A DNA stretch of 64,000 bases from Pyricularia pennisetigena (Eukaryota > Ascomycota > Sordariomycetes > Magnaporthales > Pyriculariaceae). This document shows, piece by piece, positions 47,472 through 58,765 of this stretch. The stretch lies in assembly GCF_004337985.1 (NCBI RefSeq), contig NC_043740.1, positions 3,967,030 through 4,031,029 of the forward strand, read 5' to 3'. A program made the position numbers and the translations under genes. The stretch's first letter is position 1. Each line of letters starts with the position of its first letter. Below the pieces are notes generated by a model, which saw only the letters and a program-made list of their open reading frames with translations, had not been told where the DNA came from and did no database searches.

Positions 47472-49109
47472 TCAACGGATATTATGCTGATGGTTGACAG
47501 TGGCAGGGTGTCCGATGCTGTCTAGCTGCGCAGAGGCGGGTGCAAATCCATAGACATGAAGGCCCAGTTCGTCCATCTCGTGCCTCCAATAACCCCCGAG
47601 GATTTCCCACTCCTCTTTCGTAGGGGATGGGTGCTTTTTCTTTTCTGCGTAGTCCGGAATCAGATTTTCTTTGTCAATCAAAATTCTGACCGGCTGCAGG
47701 TTTCTTGAGAAAGAACTGGGTGCTTGCTGGGATCTGATCGATGTGTCTGGCCGTGGCAGGGTATATCGCGGTGGTGGCGACCTGGTGCTGTCTCGTAAAT
47801 TGACAGATCGAAGACGCAGGGTCCTCCCCGACCGTGTTGCTTCACTAACATCGGGGTCCCTGTAACACCCAGAGGGCGGGATTACGACGTTTTTGTGACG
47901 AGGCGTGACCGCAAGCGTACTCTTAGAGGTAGCCTGTACTCTCGCAGAGGTACCATTGGATTTCTCGGATGCACTACCGGCTATTTCTTTGGCTGCAGTC
48001 GGGGCACTGGCGGATTTTGAAGATTTTCCCCTGAGGTGAATCAGCTTCACCTTCCTAGAAGGCGTAGAGCGTCTTTTTTGCGACACAGTGGTGGCCTCGT
48101 ATAAGCCGTAGATGCCGGCGCTCAAATCTTGCACTGTTGAACTCTTGCGGAAAGAGAAAGCTACCCGCGGGCGAAGTTTAGCGTCCTGGCAGCACAACTT
48201 AAGAGACTTCAGGGTATTCTTGCTTGGCGAGGGGTGCTTCTTGTACTGGATGCGCTCGCTGGGAACTCGGTGGCTAATATCCCCCGTGACTCTGGATGAG
48301 GTGCGTCGAGGAATGACTGGTGTCCAATTTCCAGTCGGGGGTATGTCGCGAGTAGCATACGGCTGTGATCTGCGGGGTAGACTAGGGCCAATGTTCGACT
48401 TGCCCGAGGAAGAACGAGCTATAGCGGTTTTGTTGATATCTAGTCCACGCGGTAGAGCTGACTGGCGTTTAATTGAATCGCGGCGGCGTGGCGTAGAAGA
48501 GCCATCGGGAAGAAGAAGCAGCAGAGCATCCAGGCTTGTATCAAATACATTTTCCTCGGCGAATGGATCAGCCTCACCATGCTGTCGAGGGGTGGGTGAC
48601 CGATTTGTGGGCGAATAATCGAGCTTGGTATCGTCGGAGGGTATGCATGGAGGACTTTTGTGGCGCCTGAGCCTGGCAAGGTTATTGAAATTGGCTATAG
48701 TAATCGAACGACTCAAGCCCTGCTTCTTCACAGCTTTGTCATGGCCTTCGCCATTCCCTAGAGCACCAAAGTTTGCCAATGTCCTGCGCTTGGGGAGCGT
48801 GGGGACTAATCTCCAGGTCGCAAGTCGGCTCTTCAGTCGACAGGCAAGGGCTTTGTGCTTTGGGGTTGGAGGATCAAAGTGAGACTGATCCGGTGGGCAG
48901 TCTTGTATCACCAGATTGCTGCCGCGAAATTGGGGAGCCATCTGAGTAGTTGATACTACTGAAGCTTCTGGTTTAGGGCTTGACGATAGGGCGTGTAAAG
49001 AACAACTGAGCAAGTCGCAAGTGCCAGACTTGGACTTGAGAGCTGCAGTGAAAGCAACAGTAAGTGCTAGTTTGTGATGAACCTCATCGGATGTGAGAGA
49101 GGGCGACAT
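47472..49109 (-). CDS. Disordered 545-residue protein with KEN motif, function unknown
   Basis: Single-exon frame of 545 residues if started at MSPSLTSDEVHHKLALTV; an in-frame ATG at 49211 would add 34 residues (MFLVFYSQSRPYLLHGRD...), which I treat as leader. The protein is Ser/Arg/Pro-rich and mostly disordered. Possible ordered parts are the N-terminal helix (EVHHKLALTVAFTAALKS) and the C-terminal block DKENLIPDYAEKKKHPSP, then KEEWEILGGYWRHEMDELGL. It carries a KEN tripeptide, a KRRTLANFG stretch, many SP/TP sites and basic clusters. These features are seen in cell-cycle regulated nuclear proteins, but that is only inference. I recognise no family. The long uninterrupted frame supports it as a real gene. 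Confidence 0.7.
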   Translation of the reverse strand: MSPSLTSDEVHHKLALTVAFTAALKSKSGTCDLLSCSLHALSSSPKPEASVVSTTQMAPQFRGSNLVIQDCPPDQSHFDPPTPKHKALACRLKSRLATWRLVPTLPKRRTLANFGALGNGEGHDKAVKKQGLSRSITIANFNNLARLRRHKSPPCIPSDDTKLDYSPTNRSPTPRQHGEADPFAEENVFDTSLDALLLLLPDGSSTPRRRDSIKRQSALPRGLDINKTAIARSSSGKSNIGPSLPRRSQPYATRDIPPTGNWTPVIPRRTSSRVTGDISHRVPSERIQYKKHPSPSKNTLKSLKLCCQDAKLRPRVAFSFRKSSTVQDLSAGIYGLYEATTVSQKRRSTPSRKVKLIHLRGKSSKSASAPTAAKEIAGSASEKSNGTSARVQATSKSTLAVTPRHKNVVIPPSGCYRDPDVSEATRSGRTLRLRSVNLRDSTRSPPPRYTLPRPDTSIRSQQAPSSFSRNLQPVRILIDKENLIPDYAEKKKHPSPTKEEWEILGGYWRHEMDELGLHVYGFAPASAQLDSIGHPATVNHQHNIR

Positions 49110-51778
49110 TATGAATTGATGAGCCGGGGGAGGGGGTTGAATTCTGGTAGAGACGGCATCCCTGCCGTGGAGAAGATAAGGCCGGGATTGTGAATAAAAG
49201 ACAAGAAACATAAAAGCTTAAGAGGAAAGGCAGAATCACAGTGTGTAAAGTCAAAGGCAGAATGCCGAGATCCAGTAACACGAAAGCGTTCGGGCCGGAT
49301 CGAGAAAGACGAATTGGAGGGGGGGGACGTTTGGAAAAAGGTTTCTGCAGGCATGCAGGGAGGGTTGTGCGATGTTGGGATTGCCTACACAAGATAACGT
49401 GTTCTTGTCTACGTGGGGTACTTTGTCTGTGCAACTTAAGGTAGGCAGTCCAGGAAGGACCATGGTTCCCGAGAGCATAACAGAACTTCAAAAAACACGC
49501 ATATGTATCTGACGGCTAGCTTATCCCCACTGTATGACAAAAATGAGTACCCGCGGACAATGAGTATAGACACCTACCCACCTTCCTAAACCGAAAAAGC
49601 AGATTACAGATTTGGCAATTTTGACCGGCAGTTTGACATTTTTTTTTTTTGTTACCCTCCGTAAGTCAAATACCAAGTACCTTAACTACCTACGGTTATG
49701 GTAAACAGTACCGTCCCAAAATCCTAAAGGCACCTCGAGCGAGGTGCGTTGCTTTGAGCAAACTGAGCTATCTGTCTACACTGTCAGTAGGCGGATCAAT
49801 TCTTCGGCTCTTGATCCAATCTGAATGCTCTTATGCCAATCTACATCGCGCTACTCACTGATTCACTCCCAAGGGCCAGTCTTGAGACATGATCATTCCA
49901 ATGTTCCGCTAAGCCGGCTTCCGTCTCTTCCACTTGGAAATCAAGAAAAAGGATCTGACTCGCTTTGAGGATACACAACTAAAAATATGGGATGAAGGAA
50001 GGCTCTATTTTTGCTATAATATGTATGCACTGATGTGACTCGTGAAACAGTGTCTATTGAGCAAGTTTTCTATGGTGCCCGGTGTTTTCATGCCCCATTT
50101 CTGTGAGCATTGGGGGACGGATAAAAATCAGGGATTCATAATAGGTAGCAGTGGCTGGTTGAACCGGGCAAGAATTTTGAAACAAGACTAAATCTCGTCA
50201 CAGTGGCACTGCAATGAGACGAGGTGAGCTCACAACTTATCAGGAACATCACCAAGACCATGTGAAATCGTTTGAAAGGGCCTTTTGCTCCGGTCCCATC
50301 TTACTATGTGGAAAAATAACTACCCAGGTACCTGACCTGTTGTTTATCGAGAGCCCGATACATCGGCTGCGCGATCATCAATCTCCATCTTGAGACTTCC
50401 AAGGCAATTACCGCCCATCATCATCACAATGGGGAGAATATCTAATACAGAGGTTCTATATGATGACACTAGACGACAACAGCTGGTCAAAGCGCTTGCA
50501 CCGAGATCCTGTTTTCATCCTAAATCGGAGTTGAGCTATGTTTGACAGACAACATGGCAGCAGGGTCGTACAGCAAAGATACGCATTATGGTCTAGCTCA
50601 AGCCGAGCAAAGTTCAGATCCTCCAAGGTAGGACGGCGAGGTTACTACTTACGCACCGAGAAGCCGGGCACTTATCTCCCTTGTAATAAGTGGGTTCAAG
50701 TTCTAGAACCACTTCTGGCTCTACTGTATACTGCTGTAGAACCAGAACTGAGGGTCGTTTCTTCTACTCATTTGGTGAAGCTTCCATATGTTCTCAGCTG
50801 AAGACAAGGGGTATTGTGTCGTCATGTCAGGCAAACTCTTCTTGCGCGAGATAAATACAAATGCTACCGAAGTCTAGTGAAATTGTTTCTACGCGCCAAA
50901 CCCCATGTCAATCACAAACTCGGGCATGTGCCTCGCTACAAGGACTTACCAAGGTATTTCATCGTCTTTCTTCATTTTACAGGAAAGATCTTGCAACAAA
51001 ACCCCCCCAATCTACAGCACTTACCACGCAGGGAGGAAAACGGGTGTAACCCGTCACGTCGTTCGCAGCCACCCCCACATTATGTGAGGCTTTGACGTCA
51101 GAGTTAAAGAAGCGGGGTTATCAACGACGATGATTGGCTAGAGGAGTGCACCAGACCCATTATCCTGGAAAATCAGGGTCCAGGTCCCTGCCTAGCTTTA
51201 GTTTGGTGTTCAATTTGATGATCCTTCAAATCGAACCAATCTATGTGTGTGTGGGTACATGTACACTACACCAAAATATGATGTCACGCAACCAACAAGA
51301 TGCCAACACGACCATGACGAGGGGGGTTGAGATCTGCGAAATCGTCACTGCCTAGCGAATCTAGATGGTTTCGTGGACCCTTTGTGCATGATATGAGCGA
51401 AACTGGTAGTTAGTAGGGAGGAGGCATCCAGTAGGATCCCGTCAAGTTGTCTGTCCAGGCTGTGCAGAGAGATCTTCAGCCACACCTCGCTTGTTGTGCT
51501 ACTTTGATGTCATAGTATGGCACCACAGTTGCGGGCCACAAGGGGACTAAGATGCTATTGTAGGCGACGATTTTGATGACTTGACGAATATATAAAGCCG
51601 TTGTGTTATCCTCCATCATCACTACCCTCTATTTACCCCAAGATCAACAAACAATAGTCATATCAGAAGCTTCATAAAAAAGCAGCAATCGCTCTAACCC
51701 CAAATCTCAACAAACCACTTCCAAACATATCAATTACTACAAACTCACACAAACCAACTCACATAAACCAACCTCAAA
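49110..51778. other. Intergenic with promoters of two divergent genes
   Basis: 2.7 kb. The left end holds the disordered-protein gene's leader; the right end holds the small basic protein's TATA box and leader. It contains a T12 run near 49640. No further gene supported. Confidence 0.55.
51589..51596 (+). promoter_or_regulatory. TATA box of the small basic protein gene
   Basis: TATATAAA within GACGAATATATAAAGCC, about 190 bases before the ATG at 51779. It is followed by an unstructured CA-rich leader (ACAAACTCACACAAACC type), a common arrangement in highly or inducibly expressed fungal genes. Confidence 0.6.
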
Positions 51779-52164
51779 ATGTTCGGTCGTCGTCATCACC
51801 AAACCACCACCGCGGCCCCTGCCCGCCGTCACCGGACTCACCGCACCCACCACACCACGACCACTACCACGGCACCTCGTCGCGGCCTTTTCAGCCGCCG
51901 TCAGCCCGTCGTTCACCAGAAGCGCCATGCCACCATGGGAGACAAGATCAGCGGCGCTTTCCTCAAGCTCAAGGGTTCTTTGACTCGCAGGCCTGGACAG
52001 AAGGTACGTGACTTTCTGAAACTAAACTTCACATGGGAACAGCTCATGTTGTACACAGCAAAACTAAGAGTGAGACTGACAAGGTGTGTTTCAATCAGGC
52101 TGCGGGTACTCGGCGCATGCGGGGAACGGATGGTCGCGGCAGCCGCAGGAGCTACCGCTACTAA
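51779..52164 (+). CDS. Small basic His/Arg/Thr-rich protein (96 residues), function unknown
   Basis: Two exons, 51779-52003 and 52099-52164, join in frame through a 95-nt GT-AG intron. The N-terminal half is MFGRRHHQTTTAAPARRH, then Thr/His/Arg-rich sequence and RRGLFSRRQP. The middle is GDKISGAFLKLKGSLTRRPG, an amphipathic helix-like segment, and the C terminus is AAGTRRMRGTDGRGSRRSYRY. I recognise the pattern (GDKISGA-LKLKGS ... AAGTRRM-GTDGRGSRR) as a family of small fungal proteins, often reported as abundant or stress-linked, without a known activity. No signal peptide. Strong TATA box and CA-rich leader suggest high or induced expression. Confidence 0.82.
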
Positions 52165-53288
52165 GCGCGAGGCAGATCAAACTTGACAGATGTGATGGTT
52201 GCGGATGATTAAGCAAGCGTTGTTTGGTACTTTTTTTGAAACTATTAATCTATATGATACCCTGAGATGTTGATAGTATCAGATTTATAATGTTTTTATA
52301 TCCACTCATGGAAATTCTCAAAATCACCATCCTTGTGCGCGACCCTTCGAGATGATGTTATCCCAGTTCTTTGCATACTGATTTTGCAGAGATCGCTCGC
52401 AAGTCTCTTTAGACGCTGTCTGTCTGTCAACCGTACGCAAGCGATATACAGATTCTGCTCACTGAGTGAAGTACAGTCCAGCCCATGAATGGACGTCCAA
52501 GTGGACCGCAAAATATCGGTACTCAGAGCCACCCTGCATTCAAGCTTTAAAATGCTTTTTTATTCTTTACCTACCGGACTTGGGTTATAAGTCCTTTTAT
52601 GGCCCAAATCCCGAGTTCTGATTTGGCTGTGTAAATTCAGGGCCACCCTTGTCATTCATTCAAGGGCTGACCTGTAAGTACTGTAGTATGGAGCAATAGT
52701 TGATATTAGACGTTGATTCGAAACCAAATTGAATACAGCCAATTGCTACAAAGAAACTTATCGTTTCATGTTTTCACCAATCCAAATGGCACCAACAAAC
52801 ATGGTCATGACCAACATCCTAGAATTGCCCACGAGTAAATCTGCTGGGAATGTGGACTTTCATGCATTCATTTTCTCTTATTCTTTTTCTTTATTTTTCA
52901 AAAGAATCTGAAACTTATTCAAGGAATTAATGTTAGGACCACGATTGGTTCCTGACATGGTACGACCAGGACTATTTTGATAACCTTTGGGGCAGGCATA
53001 AGCGTGACGGCAGAGGCTCAGATCTCGTGAGGTTAATCAAAACATATAATGAAAAACTGTCGCCAGCGCGGAAAATTGCCTTTCCTCAACTGATAGCGGG
53101 TACAAGTTGCGACTACGAATCCCTGCTAAGTAACCAACAAATATAGTAGGCCTCAGTATGGCATCCAAAGTAACAGGTCTGATATTAAGCAGAATTAGTC
53201 TAGATACGAGTCTTGCCGTGAATCTACCATCTAAAAAAAGCATGCGCCTGTTCTCTCCCAGTAACCGCTAGCCCCACGATTTTATTGC
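52165..53288. other. Intergenic between convergent small-protein and Mic12 genes
   Basis: 3' flanks and AT-rich sequence (about 52540-52920). No gene seen. Confidence 0.55.
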
Positions 53289-54059
53289 TTATAACGCACG
53301 CAGAACATTATGGTTCTGTTCCTCCAGGGGCTTATATCTCTCATTGAGCGCCTCCTCAACGCTCTGTTCCAAGATGCTCTCCCGGCTCTCGAAACGCTGC
53401 TGCAACGCACGCTCAACGGCAGAGAGGGGGGCCTCAGCCGCGACGACCTCGGAGCCCCTCGTGGTAGCACCGGAGAGCTTGTCCTGAGCCCGACCGACAG
53501 CGGCCTTGGCCTTGTCGACCAACGAGGCCACGGCACCCTTGGTCGACTCAGCCGCGACAGGGACGCCGTGGTCGACCACAGAGCCTGCAGCGGTGCCTGC
53601 CGCAGCACCAGCCTTGGCCAGTCCGCGCACGACGGCGTCCTCCACCTCTTCCACCGCTTCGCTTGCGTCGCGGCTCTGCACCAGCTGTGCGAGCCTCAAG
53701 ACCTCATGGTTCCACCGGTCCTTGGCTGTTTCGATGAAATCGGTCCGCGGGAGGACCGCCCGCGGAGGCCTGGACGACCGGGGGAGGATCTCGGGCTGGC
53801 GCGCATCGGAGGGTGCGGTCGTCGTATTTAGTAGGTGGGTTTGGGCGCGCAGAAGATCGCCTTGTGTTTGACGGTTACGCTGGTGGGCTTGCACGGCCAA
53901 ATAGGCGATCCCCAATGTGAGCGTCACCCCACCCGTCTGGAAAGGAGAGGGATCGAAGAGACCAAGTTAGCTTATGGCAAACTATTGCAGCTGACGGCAA
54001 GCCCGCGAGTGATGGTTGCAACAGGTATCATGACGTACAAATCCTGATACAAAGCCCAT
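53289..54059 (-). CDS. mic12: MICOS complex subunit Mic12 (Aim5-like)
   Basis: Two exons, 54059-54039 (only seven codons, MGFVSGF) and 53936-53289, give 222 residues. Joined, the N terminus reads MGFVSGFTGGVTLTLGIAYL, a glycine-containing membrane segment typical of fungal Mic12/Aim5. It is followed by AHQRNRQTQGDLLRAQ and a soluble part with DFIETAKDRWNHEVLRLAQL, also seen in the family. Mic12 is a small subunit of the MICOS complex that shapes cristae junctions in the mitochondrial inner membrane. The middle is Ala/Gly/Val-rich, with helical repeats, and the C terminus is acidic and helical (EQSVEEALNERYKPLEEQN). The intron is 102 nt, GT-AG. The gene is divergent to mitochondrial bL17m, so a mitochondrial pair may share a promoter. 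Confidence 0.8.
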
Positions 54060-54734
54060 GGTGTTCGGTCTGGCTGGTGCTGAGTAGCAACTGGGTATGG
54101 AAAAGAATATATTGGGTTCACGCCTTGTCTCGTTTTAGCCGTCAGAGGAGCAGACAATACTGCAATTGGGCACGAAGCTCTCGATTGTGTCAATTGACGT
54201 TTTGAATCATCGCATTTCCTTGTAAAGTCTTTGAATTGCGCTAAATTTTGAGAGCTCCAGCCTCAGGTCGGAGCAATTGAGAATGCAAGGTCGTTTTATG
54301 CAGTAGCAAAACAGTACCAGCTAGCTTGATTTCCTGTGCCGCCAGCACGGTCTATCTGGTCGAGGTGGTGACGAAATGCGGGTTGGGAGAACCGAACGGA
54401 AACACAGTTGTGGAGCTTGCTTGTCTTGACCGGCGGCTCACGTTTGGTCGCACTCGTATGCAGGGTAGGTACCTCTCACATGGTTACCTCAAACTAGGGA
54501 CAGCACCGGCCGCGCCAAGACAAAAATTTCGCGACTACAAGCTACCGCGCGGAAAGATTGGGGCAAAAGGGATCCTCAATTGCAGCAACCGACGACATCA
54601 ACACTTGGTCAATCATAACCATAACGACTGACCAGGAGCCCAAACAGAGCAACCTCCAGCCCCTGGGTAATACCGAGAGGAAATAAAACAACCAGTTCAG
54701 CTGCGCCGCTGTCTCGGCGACCAAATCAATCACA
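54060..54734. other. Shared divergent promoter region, Mic12 / bL17m
   Basis: 675 bases between two divergent genes for mitochondrial proteins. It contains GTAGGTACC and a CG-rich segment near 54500. No gene seen. Confidence 0.6.
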
Positions 54735-55516
54735 ATGGCGGGCGGTGCCATGAGATACCGGACGCTGGGCCGGAGTTCAGCACACCGTCAAGCCCTCCTC
54801 CGCAACCTCGTCACATCCCTCATCAAACAGGAGCAAATACATACGACATGGCACAAGGCGAAGGAGGCACAGCGCTTGGCCGAGCATGTGATAACGCTGG
54901 CGAAGAAGAACACCGAATCGAGCAAGAGAGACGCAATGGCCATTCTCTACGTGAGTCGACAGCAGACAACCACAACTCTCTGGAGGACACTTGACCTCAT
55001 AAACATAGCCTCCTAGGGGCATTTGACCATCTGTAGTAGTGTGATGATTTGCTGACGATCCCAAACTATTCTTTAAAAAAACAGTCACCACACGAACATA
55101 TCGACAAGCTCATGAACGACCTCCGCGAGCGCTACCAGCACCGCGAGGGTGGCTACACCCGTGTCCTGCGCACGGAGCCCAAGAACAAGTACGATCAGGG
55201 TGAATCTGCCATCCTCGAGCTCGTCGATGGGCCCAAGGACATGCTGTATGCCATAACGGCTGCCGCCGTGGCCAGGGACCGCGCTCTTGGGCGTCCCCAC
55301 ACGCCGCTGCTGCTGCATAACCTGGCAAAAGTCACTCGATTCCGCGGCGAAAACGCCAAGGAGGAATTCGAGGCCATGGTCGAGCGCATGGCAGCGTTGG
55401 AACTTAGCAAGGCCAGGAAGGCGGAGCCGCTGACTAAGATGAGCCTCTCAGACGCACCTAACGTCCGGCCAAGCGCCTATAATGTTATCCCGAGGGTAGA
55501 GAAGACCTGGAGGTAA
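54735..55516 (+). CDS. mrpl8: Mitochondrial large ribosomal subunit protein bL17m (Mrpl8)
   Basis: Two exons, 54735-54950 and 55085-55516, give 215 residues with a 134-nt GT-AG intron. The N terminus MAGGAMRYRTLGRSSAHRQA is followed by LLRNLVTSLIKQEQIHTTWH and KAKEAQRLAEHVITLAKKN, the bL17 fold with its conserved R-x-L-x-R-x-x-x-H-R-x-A-x-x-R-N-L pattern. Next comes YQHREGGYTRVLRTEPKNKY, also a bL17 hallmark. The remaining 90 residues are the fungal mitochondrial extension. bL17 sits near the polypeptide exit tunnel of the mitoribosome. Length fits fungal Mrpl8. Confidence 0.95.
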
Positions 55517-55775
55517 AAGCCCTCAAGGATAGGAGATGGTTTCACTGCAGGTGCACATCTCGTTTCAGAGGTATCGTAATGCCTTCACAGAACACATACG
55601 GATCTCGAACTTAGCGCCCTCAGCCAAGGGGGCGGCTTGTACATTACAAAACTGTACTACTGCAATCTAAAAAGCCTCCTGGAGAATTGGTATATACCAG
55701 GCATTTATCAATACAACATCGGCTACGTTGATATTCCTTTGGTGTTAGCATGTTCTTCCCGCGTGTATCTTGACC

Positions 55776-58148
55776 CTAGACAAAATCAAACGTATCTCCT
55801 TTCTCATGTAGCATTTTCCCCACTCTTGGCGTCCCGACAATCCGTTCCAGCTTCATCACGTCGTATTTAGAGAACATGGCTCTGACGCTTCCCTCTCCAG
55901 GCTCCAGTGTCATATCTTGTTCACTCCTGCCGAGACACCCGCCGGCGATCTCTCTGTAGAATATAGGGTTGTCGGGCAACCCGTAGAAGATGACCCTCCG
56001 AACCCCCCGTAGCTGATGGCGCCAGAAGTGGTGGCAGCGCTCCGTGTACAGCAGAACCTTCTGCCTGCCGGTGACAAAGTGCGACCTCGCTCTTGACATC
56101 TCTGACACTTCTGTGTGCTCCGAGATGACACCAAAGGAAAGACTCTGCGCGGCGGGGGATGTTGCAAACCAGTTCCGCACTCGTACAAAGTCCATGTAAG
56201 AAGGGATGAACACCAAAGTGCCGGAGCTATCCTTCGCCCTCTTAGTCAGGGATGGGACAACGGCCTTGGTGAAGTACTCGAACCGCGTGTCTGGTTCCGC
56301 GATGATGTTCTGAGCGTCAAAGCGGGAGAATGTTTGCTTGACCTTGACACCAAGCTGCTGGATGACGCCCTGGTAGTCAGGTTGTATCCTGACCTTTCCC
56401 TGCCAGTTGTGACAATGAACCCGCATCACCTCGGAGAGATCTGGATTGTTAAAGCTCGACAGCACCACCGTCTGCCTATAGTTCTTCGACTGGCCATCCA
56501 AATACCAACTGCGAATGCGGCTGAAGTCGGCACCATGGGCTTCCTTGGGCTGCCGGTTCAGGTGCTCAAAGATGTGTTCGACGTGCTCCCAGTTCTGCAT
56601 TAGGATGGCGTCGGCCTGGTCCATAATGACAATCTCGATGGAGCTCAAGAAGTCGTGATCCAGATTCTTCTCCTCTGCTGAGCCCATTGCCATTCTCAGG
56701 CCGAGAGGGCTAGCCAAAAGTATGTCAGAGTTGTAGAATTGCGAGAAGAATTTTATCGTCTTTCGGGTGAACTTGACACCGAGACGGAATATATCGTCAG
56801 AATTTCCCTCAAACAGGTCTCTCATGTCTGCAGGTTTGTCGTTGGAGAACTTTTGCTTGTCCTTTGTCACGTAGGAGTCGTCGAAGCGTTTTCTGTTCTC
56901 CTGTTGGTCTACTTCCGTGAGGGAACAAATCATCTCTATCATCTTTGCGCACGAGTTCCGAGTCGGAAGCAGCATGAGAACCTTGGGTCGCGTGAACCCT
57001 TGGTCGCGAAACTCAAGATCTTGATCTGCGCTCTCCTTGGCGAGCTTTGCGCTGTTTTTGATGACACGGTCTCGAGTTCTATGGCCGGGGCATGGTGAGT
57101 ATTTATCCAATAATTGGACAGGGGGTGTTCAATATTAGTAGACTCACTTGAAAATATGGTTCAAGGCATGAAGACAGACCAGTCGTCTCAGGTTGTCGCC
57201 GTTAGCCACAGTCCGTTGACAGTAAAGTGTGTCGTAATACTGAAAGAGTGGCGCAGCTAGGGCCTGCTCAGATGCGTCGAACTGTGGCCGTTGAGACGTG
57301 ATGGATTCTTTGAGTTTTGGCTTGAGGATTAATGTTGCCGGATTTGTGACAGGCACAGGACCTGAGACGTTATCTGATGCCTCCTTTTGCTTTGGCAACG
57401 TCAATACTATCCTCGCCAATTTTGAGGAAAGCCTCTGGGAAACCCATTCGTTATTTGTGATGGACTTTATTCTCTCAGCAACCTCAGCTTCGTCTGGACT
57501 TGCAAAGTGAGAGTTGAAGGAGTCTGTGAGGTCTTTCTCATCCTCATCGTCGGAGCTTTCCTGGTCCATGATTTCATCATGGTCCTCCTCGGGCTCATCA
57601 ACGTGATCAGCGTCCCTGTCCACATCGTCCGGCGCATCTTCACCGGCCGATGAACCTTCGCTTGAGTCGTCTTCACCCGATTCTTTACTATCATTCTCCC
57701 GATGATCTAGCTTTCGTCGTTTGACGCCAGACCCTTCAGACAGACTGCGCAACAATGTCATATATGGCCGAGTTGGGGCCTCTTCTGCGACACTCCCATC
57801 AGAGCTTTCCGAGTCTGAGACTTCAGAGTCTTCTTCTTCTGAAAGAGACCCTTCATCAGATTCCCTGTTGAAGAGGTTAACCACGGTTTCTGTAAATTGA
57901 AAGAAGGGAAAGACACGAAAAGGCCGAACATTTGCCTTTTCCTGTGCATCTCTTTGTTGTTTTGTATTTTGTGTATTGCGGATAAAAATGCCATCTTACT
58001 CTTTTTTGTCTTCAACTCGGGAACTGTCAAATCTTGGCCGTTTGCCGAACCGATTGACGCCTCCCCGACCCCTACCACGTCCCCTACCGCGAGAACCACC
58101 ACCTCTGAACGAACCTCCCCGACTGCCACCACGGCCCCGTGGACCCAT
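55776..58148 (-). CDS. utp25: Utp25, U3 snoRNP-associated rRNA processing factor
   Basis: Three exons, 58148-58000, 57864-57148 and 57078-55776, give 722 residues. The N terminus is an RGG-type tail ([20 protein letters not shown]), followed by long acidic Ser/Asp/Glu tracts as in nucleolar proteins. The conserved part has [31 protein letters not shown], then a degenerate DEAD-like fold: [74 protein letters not shown] and [14 protein letters not shown]. Utp25 works in early 18S rRNA maturation in the small-subunit processome. DQAD replaces DEAD, and no Walker A GKT is seen, as expected for this family. The acceptor of exon 2 is at AACAG/GGAATC; the nearer ACAG would break the frame. Confidence 0.92.
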
Positions 58149-58765
58149 GCTGATGGTCTAGCTGCGCTGGGCTGTGGCTGATATGAACAGGCTTTTTTTT
58201 ATTTTTATTTTTTTTATATTTTTTTAAGGGGGTAGAAATGGTAAAAGAAAACAAAAAGTATTAACAAAGAAAATATGACCAAGGTCTAATGCGCCCTGAG
58301 AAAAACTGCCTTGCTAGCCGCTTATACCTCAATCCAAAAAAAGTAAAAGAAAAAAAAGATATAAAAAGTTGCATGGATAAAAGGACGCCCTTCTTATCGC
58401 AAAGCGCCAAGTACTCTTATCATACTGCACACAACCTTGCCTAACCAACCCCACCATGCCGTCGTGCCCCACTCCCCACCAACACCAAAACGAAATTTCG
58501 TGTGGAAATTCAACTGGCCGTGAAGAGCATACCCGGCCGGCGAAGATTCAATACTGGACCCCTCCCCTCCGACGACCGCACACCCCCCGGAACAAAGAGC
58601 TTTTTGTCCAGCACCGTACATCCTACTGGTCACCGTCGCTGTCGTCGTCGCATTCTGTCAAACCACGGGGGAGAGGCAGCACCTCCAAACACCACCACCA
58701 ACAAGAGCAAAATCACACAAGAAAAGCATCGGCAAAGAAGTATCGCACAAACAACACCACCCACC
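58149..58765. other. Divergent promoter region between Utp25 and eIF3f
   Basis: 617 bases with T-rich (58187-58225) and A-rich (58320-58375) stretches, holding the promoters of a ribosome biogenesis gene and a translation factor gene. The 260 bases before the eIF3f ATG have no stop in the eIF3f frame and no in-frame ATG. Confidence 0.6.

Noticed and set aside
50538..50801. 87-codon open frame on the plus strand
   Set aside because: No signal peptide, motif or supporting promoter; treated as chance.
57865..57889. Earlier acceptor (TTACAG) for Utp25 exon 2
   Set aside because: Joining exon 1 there puts the acidic region out of frame; the acceptor at AACAG/GGAATC keeps the frame.
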